Shown: positions 42,168 to 53,687 of the stretch, piece after piece
How positions within the stretch are numbered: the stretch's first letter is position 1
How the letters are laid out: each line of letters begins with the position of its first letter
From: Plotosus lineatus
Taxonomy: Eukaryota > Chordata > Actinopteri > Siluriformes > Plotosidae
Direction: 5' to 3'
Length of the DNA: 64,000 bases
Assembly: GCA_024760905.1 (NCBI GenBank)
Contig: CM045738.1
Coordinates: 52,002,297-52,066,296 of the forward strand
Translations under genes and position numbers: made by a program
Notes under the pieces: model-generated
The model's input: the letters and a program-made list of their open reading frames with translations, nothing else
Database searches by the model: none
What the model was told of the DNA's origin: nothing

Positions 42168-42475
42168 TTTGGTCTAGTGGATAGGGCACAGGATTGCTGA
42201 TCCTAAGGTTGGGGGTTCGAGTCCCCACAGGGTTGTCACTCCCCCCCCAGTGCAGCTAACTGGGTTATCAAAGGTGGGCCATGTCTCACTGTCTATGGTG
42301 AGCGGTATGTAAAAGAACCATTGCTGACTTTCGTAAAGAGTAGGCTGCAAAGCCATCAGTGTGTTTCTGTCCCTTGCTAAGAGGGTTGTGAGGGCATCCG
42401 ACGTAAAAACCTATGCCAAATCAAGCGTGTGAATCAGATGATTTGCTGTGGCGACTCTCGAGAACGGGAAAAAGG
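42168..42475 (+). mobile_element. tRNA-derived SINE, truncated at both ends
   Basis: Same family as 30923-31274: GGTCTAGTGG at the start, GGTTCGAGTCCC, GTGCAGCTAACTGGGTTATC, then AGGGCATCCGACGTAAAAAC and TGTGGCGACTCTCGAG. The terminal GCCGAAAGG is missing. It interrupts the Tigger element near its left end. Confidence 0.85.
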
Positions 42476-42479
42476 AGTT

Positions 42480-44209
42480 TATTAAACACTTTTTGTCTTT
42501 TTGGACTGACTCACCTTCGGCAGTGCTTGTTGAAGGACGTATGGTGAAATATTGATCCAACGACGTTTGCCTTTGGCGACTTTTCATAATGTTCCAAAAA
42601 TGCACAAGGCAAACGTCGTCAAAGTTGGAGATTGCACGAGTCGTGAAAACTTTGTCTGGATGGTGTTTTTCCACGAAATCTGAAATGTAATGAAATTTCT
42701 CCAGCACATCTTTTATTAGTGCTGACGGAATGATTTCCGCCTCCTCCTCATCCTCCTCCTCTGTGCTGAACTCCTCGTGCACTGCCGAGTGTCGCATCGC
42801 CTCCAGCTCCTTCAGCTCCACTGTGGACAGTTCCTCCTGATGCGCCGTGATCAAGTCGTCAATGTCCCCATCGACGTCCAGCCCCATTGCTTTTCCCAGA
42901 GACACAATCTTGTCCACCCCTCAGGCTCAGGTCGAGGCTCGCCCTCCACCTCAAAGTCTCCCAGATCAGTGGCATGCGGCTGCAACTTCCTCCACGCAGC
43001 ATTAAGGGTCCGCATGGTCACCCCCTGCCAAGCCATGTCGATCAATTTCAAGCACACCACGATGTTGAAGTGGTGCTTCCAAAACTGACGAAGGGTGAGC
43101 TGGGTATTCTCCGTCACATCAAAACATGTTTTAAAAAGAAATTTAGTGTAAAGTTTTTTGAAATTTGAAATGACTTGCTGGTCCATGGGTTGGAGCAAAG
43201 GGGTGGTGTTTGGAGGAAGGAACAGCACCCTGATGAATGCAAATTCGTCCAGGATATCTTCAAGGCCAGGTGGGTGGGCGGGGGCATTATCAAGGACGAT
43301 CAGACACTTGAGGGGGAGGTTGTTCTCCTCGAGGAACTTCTTCACAGAAGGGCCAAATGTTCACCCAATCAAAAAAATAAATTGTAGGGTGACCCAGGCC
43401 TTGGCGTTGGCCCTCCACATGACATTCAGTCTCTTCTTGAGAATTTTGTGAACTTTGAAGGCTCAGGGATTTTCCGAATGGTAGACGAGGAGGGGCTTAA
43501 TCTTACAATCTCCGCTTGCATCAGAACAAAGAGCAAGCGTAAGGCGGTCCTTCATGGGCTTGTGGCCTGACATTGTCTTCTCCTCAGCTGTTATGAAGGT
43601 CCGGCAAGGCATCTTCTTCCAGAAGAGTCTAGTCTCATTGCAGTTAAAAACTTGCTGTGGAATGTAGCCTTCTTCCACGACAAGTTCTTCAAATTTTTTT
43701 ATAAATTCTTCTGCCACCTTCTGGCCTGAACTCGATGTCTCGCCATGCCGTATGGCCGAGTGAATTCCAGTCCTTCTCTTAAATCTATCGAACCACCCAT
43801 GTGACGCTTTAAACTCCGGGGGTTGTTGGTTCGAAGAACCCTCACCTCCACCCTCCTTCACGAGATCATTAAATAAGGTGGTTGCTTTTTCAGAGATTAT
43901 TGCCTGGGTTACTGTATCCCCGGCAATTTCTTTCTCCTTTATCCAAAGGAGTAAGAGTCTCTCCATCTCATCGTCCAGTGACAATCTCCTTTTCGATATC
44001 ATAGAGAGACCTTTCGAAGGGGTCGTTGCCTTTAAGCTCTCCTTCTGCTTCAGTATTGTTCCGATCGTAGAAGGGTTTTGGCCATACTCCTTTGCGATTT
44101 CACTCGATCGTATCCCCCTTTCGTATTTTTTTATTATCTCCTGCGTCATTTCAGTTGACAATGGAGCCCTCTTCTTCTCGGTTTCAGGATTCACTTTCTT
44201 GGGACCCAT
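42480..44209 (-). pseudogene. Tigger/CENP-B-like transposase, frameshifted
   Basis: From ATG at 44209 the minus strand reads MGPKKVNPETEKKRAPLSTE, then a CENP-B type helix-turn-helix (GIRSSEIAKEYGQNPSTIG), a second HTH with SHGWFDRFKRRTGIHSAI, and the DDE core. The first catalytic position reads VFNCNETRLFWKKMP where family members have D before ET. LIVLDNAPAH and LLQPMDQQV supply the other two acidic residues. The frame is broken between about 43463 and 43345 and again near 42915. A C-terminal acidic part (STEEEDEEEAEI) ends just before 42480. Members of this family cut and paste DNA at TA. Confidence 0.88.
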
Positions 44210-45057
44210 AATGGAATAAAATTGGAAAACGTTGGAAAACGGATAAAACGATCACTCAACAAAAAAACTAGCCGACAGTCCTCTTCAACTCTTCTTATGC
44301 ATGTGGCGGAAAGAAGGTATGGATACAGTAATAGGTACAGCACAGGTCTCTTCCTGGCCAATGGGAGGACAGCGGGGCGGGATGTTGGGAGACAGCCAAT
44401 GAGAGAGCAACTTGAGCATGGTTTGAATTTTGATTGGCGCATTTGAATTTTGAATGGTGGGTTTGAATTTTGATTGCTGTGTTGTAATTATGAATGGCGT
44501 CTTTCGTAAGAGGGGGGGTGTTTTCGTATCCCGGTGGAGGAAACTTAGGAAAATGTTCTTCGTAACCTGGGGATTTCGTACCCAGGGGGCTTCGTAAGTA
44601 GGGGGACGACTGTATTTAGCTTGTTTTCCATTTTATTGTTAATACTGTTTCTTTCCTTTCTAGAAATGCCCGTTCTTTGTCTTTAATTTTATTAAATAAA
44701 TTTCTCCCCAAAACTGCGATGTATAGTCAGGAAAATACGGTATATACAGGGATCCCTCACTACTTCTCGCTACAATTCATGGGGCTTCAGTGCATTGCAT
44801 TTTTTTTTTTTTAATTCATCAAATTAAAAAATAAGGAAATTAAGTAAGAATAGGGGGAAAAGTTAAGGAAAATGCTGCAAAAACAAGGCCATTTATGCAA
44901 AAAAAAACAAAACAAAAAACCCTAAACATACACAAAACAAATAACAACCCAAAACCTCCCATGAAACTACTTACATGTTTGTGAGGTGTGCGTCTGTGTG
45001 TGTGCACCTCTGTATGTGTGTATTTATATTTTATTTACATCTTATGCATTTATGCAT

Positions 45058-45060
<3 letters not shown>

Positions 45061-45118
<58 letters not shown>
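45061..45118 (+). repeat. (AT)n microsatellite
   Basis: Nearly 60 bases of TA repeats, followed by a T run and the RTE tail. Further AT tracts are at 45398-45446 and 45501-45543. Confidence 0.95.
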
Positions 45119-45133
<15 letters not shown>

Positions 45134-45386
45134 CTTTTTCTTTCGGCTGTTCCCTTCAGGGGTCGCCACAGCAAATGATTTGCCTCCATCTCTCCCTATC
45201 CTCTGCATCTTCTACTCTTACTCCAACGACCTTCATGTCCGCCTTCACCACATCCATAAATCTTCTCTTTGGTCTTCCTCTGGGCCTTCTGCCTGGTAGT
45301 TCCAACCTCAGCATCCTACTACCAATATACTCACTATGCCTCCTCTGTACATGTCCAAACCATCTCAATCTATCTGTACATGTCCA
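45119..45386 (-). mobile_element. RTE LINE 3' fragment
   Basis: Starts with TTTCGGCTGTTCCCTTCAGG and GGTCGCCACAGCAAATG and covers the coding end RRFMDVVKADMKVVGVRVED. The left part has a 24-base local duplication (CTGTACATGTCCAAACCATC). It is a 5'-truncated insertion within AT repeats. Confidence 0.88.
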
Positions 45387-45394
45387 AACCATCT

Positions 45395-45449
<55 letters not shown>

Positions 45450-45495
45450 ATTCTAAATATTTACAGCATTGAATATGTATTTATTGATATTATAT

Positions 45496-45544
<49 letters not shown>

Positions 45545-45549
<5 letters not shown>

Positions 45550-45800
45550 TCTGCCCTCAGATACATATACACTTGAATATAGGCCAGTCTACAAAGCCGT
45601 TCCCTTCTTTTCTTTTATTGTTTATTTATTTATGTATCTATTTATTTATTTACTTATATAATATATATGTATGTGTGTATGTTTGTATATGTATCTATTT
45701 TTGCACCCCCTACTGATGGTACCTCAAGAGCCTGTAACAGTGAATTTCTCCATTGTGAGATTAATAAAGCTGTATCGTATCGTATCGTATCGTATATACA
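45545..45800 (+). mobile_element. L2/Rex1-like LINE 3' fragment, TATCG tail
   Basis: Begins CTCTGCCCTCAGATACATAT and ends AATAAAGCTG with four TATCG units. Only the 3' UTR is present. The tail unit differs by one base from the TATCT of other copies. Confidence 0.88.
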
Positions 45801-45895
45801 TGTGCGTATACGTTTGTCGGGTGTGATCCTACTTCACGGAATTTGTTGGTCGCAGGGGGATCTCAGTCCCAATTAACTGTGGAAAGCGAGGGATC

Positions 45896-45897
<2 letters not shown>

Positions 45898-45953
<56 letters not shown>

Positions 45954-45956
45954 CAG
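45898..45956 (+). repeat. (GT)n microsatellite
   Basis: More than 20 GT units directly after the GGATCCCTG end, as also at 56183-56230 after the same family's end. Confidence 0.95.
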
Positions 45957-46173
45957 GCCTCGAAAGTTTGCACAACCTATTTTTTGTTCACGGGTAAATG
46001 GTTCTGGTAACCTATAGTTTGTTCACCTATAATAATTTGCGTAACCCATCAGTTATGCAAAATGGTTGCCTGAAATTTCAAGTTCTAAAAGAATCGAACA
46101 TTTGGATTTTTCACAGAGAAAGACCACTATTACATGTAACTGGAAATGAGGAACAAAATAGTGATCAGTTATA

Positions 46174-46255
<82 letters not shown>

Positions 46256-46989
46256 CACACACACAAACATATATTTAGTTTTGGCAGAAGCCGGAGTTCA
46301 TTTATGTATGGAACCGGAAGTATTTTATAAAAGCGAGTGGTCATGAAACCGAAGTTGTGTGTGTGAGTCTTCACGTCTTAGGGCAGTTATAGAAGCCGTA
46401 TTAATAGCAAACAGAGGGTTTATAGTCCTGGCATGTCGTAAACTGGTAATGCCGCAAATGGCCGGATTACCGTAAATCGTCTCCGACTCTACTAACCTAA
46501 TAAGTTTGCCTAGTAACTTTAGCGTTAAAAATGTCTGAATCGGCAGGAATTGTTCATGAAAAAACATTTTAAAAATATCCTTTTAAAGATGACGTCGAAA
46601 TACTAGATATCAGTTCAGATTCTGAGTCTGAGCAGGACATGGAGTCCGAGTCAACTGATGATGAATGTGATGTCACCAAGGACTCATTCAAGGACTCTTG
46701 AATGTTCACACAAGCAGAACAGATTGTCATTATAGTTTAGTTACTTTTAATCTCTCTCCATATTAGGATTTTTATAATAATCCATTATACCAGTGTCCAT
46801 ATTTTTATAATACTCCATTATGACAGAGTCTGACAAAAATACTTACATTTTAAATTGGTTACACAGTCATCACATATTGGTGCTATAGTTGTTAAAATGT
46901 TTGTGTTTTTATTGTATTAGAATAAGGTGCTATTTCTATTTTTGTTGTCCTTGAGTTTTTTCTCAGATTGATTTGATCTGCATTGTTTG
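45957..46989. other. unassigned stretch with (AT)n runs
   Basis: AT repeats at 46172-46262. A plus-strand run near 46530-46700 reads MSESAGIVHEKTF, a stop, then DDVEILDISSDSESEQDM and DDECDVTKDSFKDS, acidic and protein-like; it may be a decayed transposon accessory gene. Nothing else was recognised. Confidence 0.4.
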
Positions 46990-47122
46990 CCATAGCAATA
47001 GCTTTTTTGTGTTGGTGGCGCTGCTCCGTGGCGACACACGTTTGAAAGTGCTCTGACAATTTCTCTCGTTTTGTGCCTTGTGATGTTTTTATGTTTATTT
47101 ATTTATACCAAAGTGAACAATC

Positions 47123-50100
47123 ATGAACAAAGAGGTGGTTTGCTGTATGTTTTTGACAATTTTCATCTTGAATGTGCTCGTTGAACATGGCTTGGCCATT
47201 CACTACAGCCAGGGTGAGAGAGGTGACAGACGCCATGATGTAAGACGTCCACTCCAGTATGACCGGGACAAGTTATTTTCTCTCAGGGACAGAGCTGACG
47301 CTAGCACGTTGTTTATGGATTTACCCTCGGAATGTGTGTTCAGTGATTCTCAGGATGGATCTGGTAATTCAGGGAGGAAACACAGAAAACGAGGTAAGAG
47401 AGGAGAGGTGCGACGGCGAGTACGCGCGCGGAAATCCAGACCCCCACTACCTACATTGATGTTGTCCAACGTACGATCGCTAAGAAATAAACTTTCAGAA
47501 CTTGATGCTTGTACGCGGTACCTGTATGAGTTTAGAGACAGTTGTTTGATATGCCTGACAGAAACATGGCTCAACAGTTCCGTTGATGACAGTACCCTTA
47601 TGCTACCCGGGTTCGGCTCCCCTATACGCTTAGACAGGAGGGTGGAGGATACAGGCAAGACCATAGGAGGTGGGGTGTGTATCTATGTGAATGAACGATG
47701 GTGTAAGAACTAGACAGTGAGAGACAAGATATGTACATCCGACATAGAGTTGCTATCGATATCCCTGAGACCATCATATCTGCCTAGAGAGTTCGGGCAA
47801 TTATTTGTTGTTCTTGTGTACATTCCCCCCCAGTGCCAACAACAACCAAGCTGCATCTGTAATACACGATCAAGTTCAGAAACTAGACTCAATCTCCCCA
47901 GAAGCCCCCAAGTTCGTGCTAGGCGATTTTAACGGTGCTACGCTCAAGTCTGTCTTACCTAATTATGAGCAGTATGTGAAGTGTGCAACACGAAAACAGA
48001 GAACAATCGACCTATGTTACGGTAACATCAAACACGCCTATAAAGCCATCGCCAAGCCGCCCATCGGCGCCTCTGACCACAACTCTATCTTCATGCTGCC
48101 TTCCTACAAGCAGAAACTGAAGACGCAGAAGGTGCAGACAAAGTGTGTCAGATCCTGGGACCCTGAGTCAGTAGAGCGGCTGCAAGGTTGTTTCGACTGC
48201 ACCGACTGGGACATGTTTTTTGATAACTGTGACGACCCTTCCACAGTAGCTGACACCATCACCAGCTATATCAAGTTTTGTGTGGACAGTGTTATCCCCC
48301 AGAGAGAGATTAAACTGTACCCTAATAACAAGCCCTGGGTAACGAAAGAACTCAAAGTGCTCTTAAACGAGAAGAAAAGGTTGTTCTGTGCTAAGGATAC
48401 TGTTCAGCTGAAATCTATTCAGAGAGATATTAACATGCAGATAAAGAAGTGCAAGGAGGACTATAAAGACAAAGTCGAGTCCCAGTTCCGCTCGAACAAC
48501 ACCAGACAAGCGTGGCAGGGTGTCAAGAACATGATTGGCTGTCCTCGTAAGCAATCATCAATCAGCACAGGAGACGACAACAGTTACTCGGAGGACCTCA
48601 ACAAGTTCTACGCCAGATTCGACACCTACGACTTCAGTGATGAACGCAGCATCATCCACGACAAGATCAATGCCCTGAACGACGACAACATCACCATTAC
48701 ACCGGAGGCCGTCAAACACCAGTTCTCCAGACTCAATATAAGGAAAGCTTCAGGACCCGATTCTCTTGATGGAATAATTCTCAAACAGTGCTGTGAACAG
48801 TTGTGTAATGTGTTTTCGAAATTATACCAACTCTCCATCGACAGCCATGTGATACCCTCAGTTTGGAAAACATCAAAGATTGTCCCAGTCCCAAAGAAGG
48901 CTAACTCCACTCAGATGAACGATTTTAGACCTGTGGCCCTTACATCCATTGCAATGAAGTGTTTCGAACGTATTGTGCTAAATTTCTTATTGTGTGATGT
49001 TCAACACTTGATGGATCCATATCAGTTTGCATACAGGGCAAGGAGAGGTGTTGAGGATGCCAAACTTGTTATTTTAAACAGTATATACAAGCACTTAGAT
49101 CTTACCCAGATCTTATGTTAGAATTCTCTTTGTTGATTTTTCATCTGCTTTTAATACCATTCAGCCTCACATTTTATTGTCTAAGCTTTTAAACATGGGT
49201 GTAAACAGCAAGGTTTTATTGTGGATTGAGAGTTTTTTAACCGAAAGACCCCAATTTGTTATTTTTAATTCATCTTGTTCATCTTTGTTGTTCACCAACA
49301 CTGGAGCCCCCCAAGGTTGTGTTATATCACCGGTCTTATTCACATTGTATACCAATGATTGTGTAAGCCAAGCGTTAAACTGTCTGACGGTCAAGTTTGC
49401 TGACGACGCCGCTTTGGTTGGACTTATACAAGACAATGAACTGTGCTATAGATCCGAAATTGACAGATTTGTGACCTGGTGCGAGGACAATTATTTAAAG
49501 TTAAACGTTTCAAAGACAAAGGAAATGGTGATTAATTTTCGCAGCAAACAAGTCGTATCTGGACCTGTGATTATCAAGGACGAGTGTGTGGATATTGTTG
49601 AGGAATACAAGTACCTCGGGACAATTATCGATAACAAATTGAACTGGAACTCTTAACACCGATGCAGTTCTCAAAAAATGTCAACAGAGACTACACTTCC
49701 TTCGAAAATTACGGTCCTTTAATGTTAGTGCCAGTGTTATGTCGTTATTTTACCATTGTTTTGTTGAAAGTGTTCTAACCTTTTCTTTTCAATGTTGGTA
49801 CGGTGCTTTATCTTTAAATAACAAATCACGTTTAGATAAACTTGTTTTAATTGCTGCCAAAGTAGCGGGAATCACTTTTTACGATTTGTCTTATCTCTAT
49901 GAAAAACGTGTTTTAAAGTTAGCTTTGAAGATTTTATCTGATCCTGACCATCTTCTTCTTCTTCTTCTTCTTTTACTTTCGGCTGCTCCCTTCAGGGGTC
50001 GCCACAGCAAATCATCCGCCTCCACCTCACCCGGTCCTCCGCATCTTCTTTTCTGAACCATGTCTTATACAAAGAGTATGTTTTGCTGCCTTCTGGACGA

Positions 50101-50184
50101 AGATATTTGTTGCCACGTTTTAAAACCAATAGAGCTTTTAAAACCTTTGTTCCATTCAGCATCCGTCTTTTAAATGATTGTTGA
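47123..50184 (+). pseudogene. LINE endonuclease-reverse transcriptase, several lesions
   Basis: The start MNKEVVCCMFLTIFILNVLV leads into an endonuclease with SNVRSLRNKLSELDACT, LTETWLN and GGGVCIYVNERWC. TAG at 47711-47713 interrupts the frame, which then continues (TVRDKICTSDIELL) to a C run at 47826, where it shifts to SANNNQAASVIHDQ and FVLGDFNGATL. The frame ends at 49121, just before the RT palm. In another frame VDFSSAFNTIQP (motif A), GAPQGCVISPVLF (motif B) and FADDAALVGL (motif C) follow. Another stop at about 49654 and the nested RTE at 49951 break the end, which resumes as SGRRYLLPRFKTNRAF to TGA at 50182-50184. The catalytic residues are intact, the reading frame is not. Confidence 0.87.
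49951..50053 (-). mobile_element. RTE LINE 3' end nested in another LINE
   Basis: TCTTCTTCTT then ACTTTCGGCTGCTCCCTTCA and GGGGTCGCCACAGCAAATCA. About 100 bases of RTE 3' end, inserted where the host LINE reads DPDH / LYKEYVLLPSG. Confidence 0.85.
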
Positions 50185-50493
50185 GCTTGTTCATGTTATC
50201 TACCATGTGTCATGTATCATGTATATGTCTTGTTTTTAAATGTTTAATGTCACCACTTTCAAATGTACAAAGAATTCCCGTACGGGTAATAAAGTTTTGT
50301 CATTGTCATTGTCATTGTCATAGTGGCCTTAGGGGCCATTCCCATGTGATGCAAGTTAAAAGGTCAAGATTGGATGTTAGAAAATACTTTTTTAGTGACC
50401 GTACAGTCACCATGTGGAACAGCTTACCACAATATGTAATCAGTTCATCAACAGTAAACGAATTTAAAATTAATTATGATTATTATTATAATG

Positions 50494-50845
50494 GGGCAGT
50501 GGTGGTCTAGTGGTATAGGGCGCTGGATCGCTGATCCAAAGGTTGGGAGTTCGAGTCCCACTCTCCACAGGGTTGTCACTGTCCCCCCCCCAGTGCAGCT
50601 AACTGGGTTATCAAAGGCGGGCCATGTCTCTCACTGTCTATGGTGAGAGGCATGTAAAAGAACCATTGCTGACTTTCGTAAAGAGTAGGCTGCAAAGTCG
50701 TCAGCGTGTTTCTGTCCCTTGCTAAAAGGGTTGTGACAGGAAGGGCATCCGACGTAAAAACCTCTGCCAAATCAAACATGCGAATCAAATGATTCGCTGT
50801 GGCGACTCCCGAGTAAAAGGGAAAAAGCCGAAAGGAAGACAGACA
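50494..50845 (+). mobile_element. tRNA-derived SINE, complete, 12-bp TSD
   Basis: Flanked by ATTATTATAATG at 50482-50493 and 50846-50857. It has the full order: A box, B box GAGTTCGAGTCCC, body, AGGAAGGGCATCCGACGTAA block and RTE-like tail with AAAGCCGAAAGGAAG. It is the best-kept copy of the family with 30923-31274. Confidence 0.95.
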
Positions 50846-50857
50846 ATTATTATAATG

Positions 50858-51906
50858 GTTTTTGAGTTGTTATAAGTTAAGTTGCTATCAGTCAATGATG
50901 TGTGCTTTTATGTACAACTTTGTACAAATTTCCGTTTTCACATAATAAAATGTTTTCAATGTTGTTTTCTATCCACAACTTTGAAGGTTATGGTTTTTTT
51001 TATCATCATGCTGAGAATCGTGAAAGAGCGCTGGTTATGTGTGCTTTAAGTTCTATCCTGGATTTCTTCTCTACTGGTAAGGTATAATTGTGGTCTTTTG
51101 TATTTATGTGTACTTGCCTCATTTGGAGTTAGTTGTCGTCATTAACATTTTTAAGTATAGGATTCTTCACCGGTCCCATAGTCTTATTGTAGTGCTTAAT
51201 CAGCAGTAGGTTCGGGCTCCCTTAAGGTGCGAATTAGAGGCAGGACCCATTGAAAGTATCGGCCGCTAAAAATATAATGTTTCTAGTGGTTAGCAACGCA
51301 GAACAAGTACTTTGAATAAAATTGTAATTTAACAGTTTTCTTGCCTTTGTTGTCGTAGGACTATCAGGCCTAAGGTCTTAAAACAGATTGCAGTCATGTG
51401 CCTTAAACCCATTACTGTTCTCACTTCTTTTAGACCCAGAAGAACATACCAACAAGCCAGTGATCATACTATCACCAACCTTACCTACCGTCTATTGCTT
51501 TTGCAGTCTCAAATGAGGGTGGCAGGTGGACTCTGAAAAGAACCAGGCCGATATGCAGCTCCAAAGTTTCTTCATCGTGCCAACTAAGGGAAATTTTCCT
51601 TGCCACCTTCACCACAAGCTTGCTCACTAGGGATGTGCAGGGGTTTTTGAAAAATGTTTAAATTCCTTTGTACTTTGTAAATTCCTACTTTTACATTATG
51701 AAGCTGCTTTGCAACAATGTCAATAGCAAAAAGTGCCATACAAATAAAACTCAACTGAATTGAATTTTGTGTTAAATCACAAATAGAATAAAATGCATAA
51801 TTGTGAAGTTGGTCACAAACTGTCTTAATTTTTTTAAAAAAATATATTTTATTGTCTAGTTTATTTTTATTTTCATAAATAATGACAAAAACATTTACAT
51901 ATACGC
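50858..51906. other. unassigned stretch
   Basis: No gene recognised. GCCATACAAATAAAACTCAA near 51735-51755 looks like the tail of a further fish SINE. Otherwise AT-rich. Confidence 0.45.
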
Positions 51907-52214
51907 GGGGCAGTGGTGGTCTAGTGGTATAGGGTGCTGGATTGCTGATCCTAAGGTTAGGGGTTCACGTCTCACTCTCCACAAGGTTGTCACTGTCCCC
52001 CAAGTGCAGCTAACTGGGTTATCAAAGGCTCTGTTTATAGTGAGAGGCATGTAAAGGAACCATTGCTGACTTTCGTAAAGAGTCGCAAAGCCATCAGCCT
52101 GTTTCTGTCTCTTGCTAGAGGACTGTGTCAGGAAGGGCATCCGATGTAAAAACCTATGCCAAATCAAACATGCGAATGTGGCGACCCCTGATAAAGGGAA
52201 AAAGCCGAAAGGAA
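51907..52214 (+). mobile_element. tRNA-derived SINE, mildly degenerate
   Basis: Same family as 50494-50845. The B box is damaged (GGGTTCACGTCTC), a few short deletions are present, and the tail GTGGCGACCCCTGATAAAGG ... GCCGAAAGG is kept. Flanking AAAACATTTACATATAC and AAAAACATATACATC may be a decayed duplication. Confidence 0.85.
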
Positions 52215-52884
52215 ATCTCAATGCCAAAAACATATACATCAACAGAAAACATTTAAATGATTTTGTCATGGCAACTGTTTTTTTTTTTTTTTTTTTTTTA
52301 CTTCTTCATAATTTACTTTAAAACTAAAAATATCTTAGTTTACCGCCAAATTTCAACTATGAATTTGATAAAACAGGGTAACTCTGTTTCGAGAAAAAGG
52401 CGCGCGAGAAAAGCTGAGGGTTTTGACCCGAATGGCGCTCCATACTGAATAAACAGATGGATGCGGCCAGAGGAAGCACTCCAGCGTGTATGAGGTTTTA
52501 TTTCTGCAATACAGTATTAGTAAATTGATTCCTCCGGGAACTGACTGTCCCTTATACGAGGTAAGATTGTTTTATAATGCTATACCGTGTGAAAATGTGC
52601 TTTCTTGAAATATGAACGTGAATAGTGTTGAGGCTACGTGCAGTCTTGGTACCGCAGATATAAGATTATTAACAAGTGATTCTGAGGAAAAAGTGACTTA
52701 ATACTAATTTTACTTTCCGTTTAAATATAGGATAATAATAGTACAGCTTCTTATCTTTTGGATTTTATTGTTAGAGGACACCTACCCCTGTGCTTTAGTC
52801 TCCTAGCATTCTTTTGCCATGTCTGTCACTGTAAATTGTGAGAGGCATGTAAAAGAACCACCACTGACTTTGTAAAGACTAGCC
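52215..52884. other. unassigned stretch
   Basis: T run at 52279-52300. A fragment of the SINE body (GTGAGAGGCATGTAAAAGAA at about 52837) is visible near the end. No gene recognised. Confidence 0.5.
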
Positions 52885-53210
52885 CAGGGGTCGGCAACCT
52901 TTGCCATTCAAAGAGCTATTTGGACCCGTTTTCCACATTAAAGAAAACACCGGGAGCCACGAATCCTTTTTTGACATTTAAAATCAAATAACTCTGCATA
53001 TAATGTTTTCCCCCTTTTCCCTTCATGTTAATATAAAACAACAACGTGTTGCATTGATTTAACGGACAGCAAAGACAATTAAATAACAATTCTTCTTCCA
53101 ACACAAACATTTAGATTAAAAAAAAAATCACCAGCCTCTCTGTGACCCTAATTAGGATTAAGTGGTTCAGAAAATGATTGAACGTGTTCGAGTCCTTGTA
53201 TTTTTTTTTT
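52885..53210. mobile_element. hAT-like end and L2-type tail fragment
   Basis: CAGGGGTCGGCAACCTTTGC near 52887 is a typical hAT-type terminus, like 27874. CTAATTAGGATTAAGTGGTT near 53150 resembles the alternative tail seen at 6190-6290. Too short to define an element. Confidence 0.45.
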
Positions 53211-53445
53211 AAAGAAAAAGAATACCTGTCCCACGAAGTGTGGGACGGGTGCAGCCAGATGTGTTAACGGATTGGGTAGTCTACCTCACCATCCCTTCGT
53301 GGGATTTTCCTTTTCTTTATTTGTTATATTAATGTTGTTTTGTCATATTTTTAACTTACAAAAAACAACAACAACACAGAAAACATATGAAGACTTATTT
53401 TTAAGAAGGAACCTGCTTAACATTCTTTTAAATAATGATGAGATT

Positions 53446-53687
53446 TCCTCTCGGCTTTTTCCCTTTATCAGGGGTCGCCACAGCGAATGATTCGCATGTT
53501 TGATTTGGCATAGGTTTTTACATCAGATGCCCTTTCTGACACAACCCTTTAGCAAGGGACAGAAACATGCTGACGGCTTTGCAGCCTACTCTTTACAAAA
53601 GTCAGCAGTGGTTCTTTTACATGAAACTCTCATCATAGACAGTGAGAGATATGGCCGGCCTTTGATAACCCAGTTAGCTGCACTTGT
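53446..53687 (-). mobile_element. tRNA-derived SINE lacking its head
   Basis: Minus orientation: tail CTCGGCTTTTTCCC and GGTCGCCACAGCGAATGATT, then AGCAAGGGACAGAAACATGC and the body to GATAACCCAGTTAGCTGCAC. The tRNA-derived part beyond 53687 is missing. Confidence 0.85.

Larger units (their letters stand above)
41858..44612 (-). mobile_element. Tigger-like (pogo) DNA transposon, complete ends
   Basis: Starts CAGTCTGCCCCCTACCTACG at 41858 and, read in reverse, CAGTCGTCCCCCTACTTACG from 44612: about 20-base inverted repeats with few differences. A TA stands outside each end (41856-41857 and 44613-44614). The element holds one transposase gene on the minus strand and a SINE inserted at 42168-42475. 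Confidence 0.92.
40757..44743. mobile_element. pogo-like TIR transposon containing a Tigger element
   Basis: Left end TTTTCCGGACTATAAGTCAC near 40758 and right end GATGTATAGTCAGGAAAATA near 44716-44735 are imperfect inverted repeats. The interior left of 41857 carries transposase remains. From 41858 to 44612 a Tigger element is inserted; the outer element resumes with TATTTAGCTTG at 44613. Confidence 0.7.
44752..45899. mobile_element. TIR DNA transposon (GGATCCC family) with two LINE insertions
   Basis: Left end CAGGGATCCCTCACTACTTC, right end GAAAGCGAGGGATCCCTG. The element is AT-rich and carries (AT)n tracts into which an RTE 3' piece (45119-45386) and an L2/Rex1-like 3' piece (45545-45795) were inserted. 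Same family as 1877-7066 and 55850-56182. Confidence 0.8.
46990..50321 (+). mobile_element. L2/Rex1-like LINE, second lineage, near full length
   Basis: A plus-strand non-LTR element downstream of vps72. Its 5' region precedes an ATG at 47123, and its 3' end is AATAAAGTTTTGTCATTG with a (TCATTG)n tail to about 50321. It differs in sequence and tail from the LINE at 2704-6102. A short RTE 3' end is nested at 49951-50053. Confidence 0.88.

Noticed and set aside
45061..46374. Proteins rich in YIYIYI
   Set aside because: Translations of (AT)n microsatellites.
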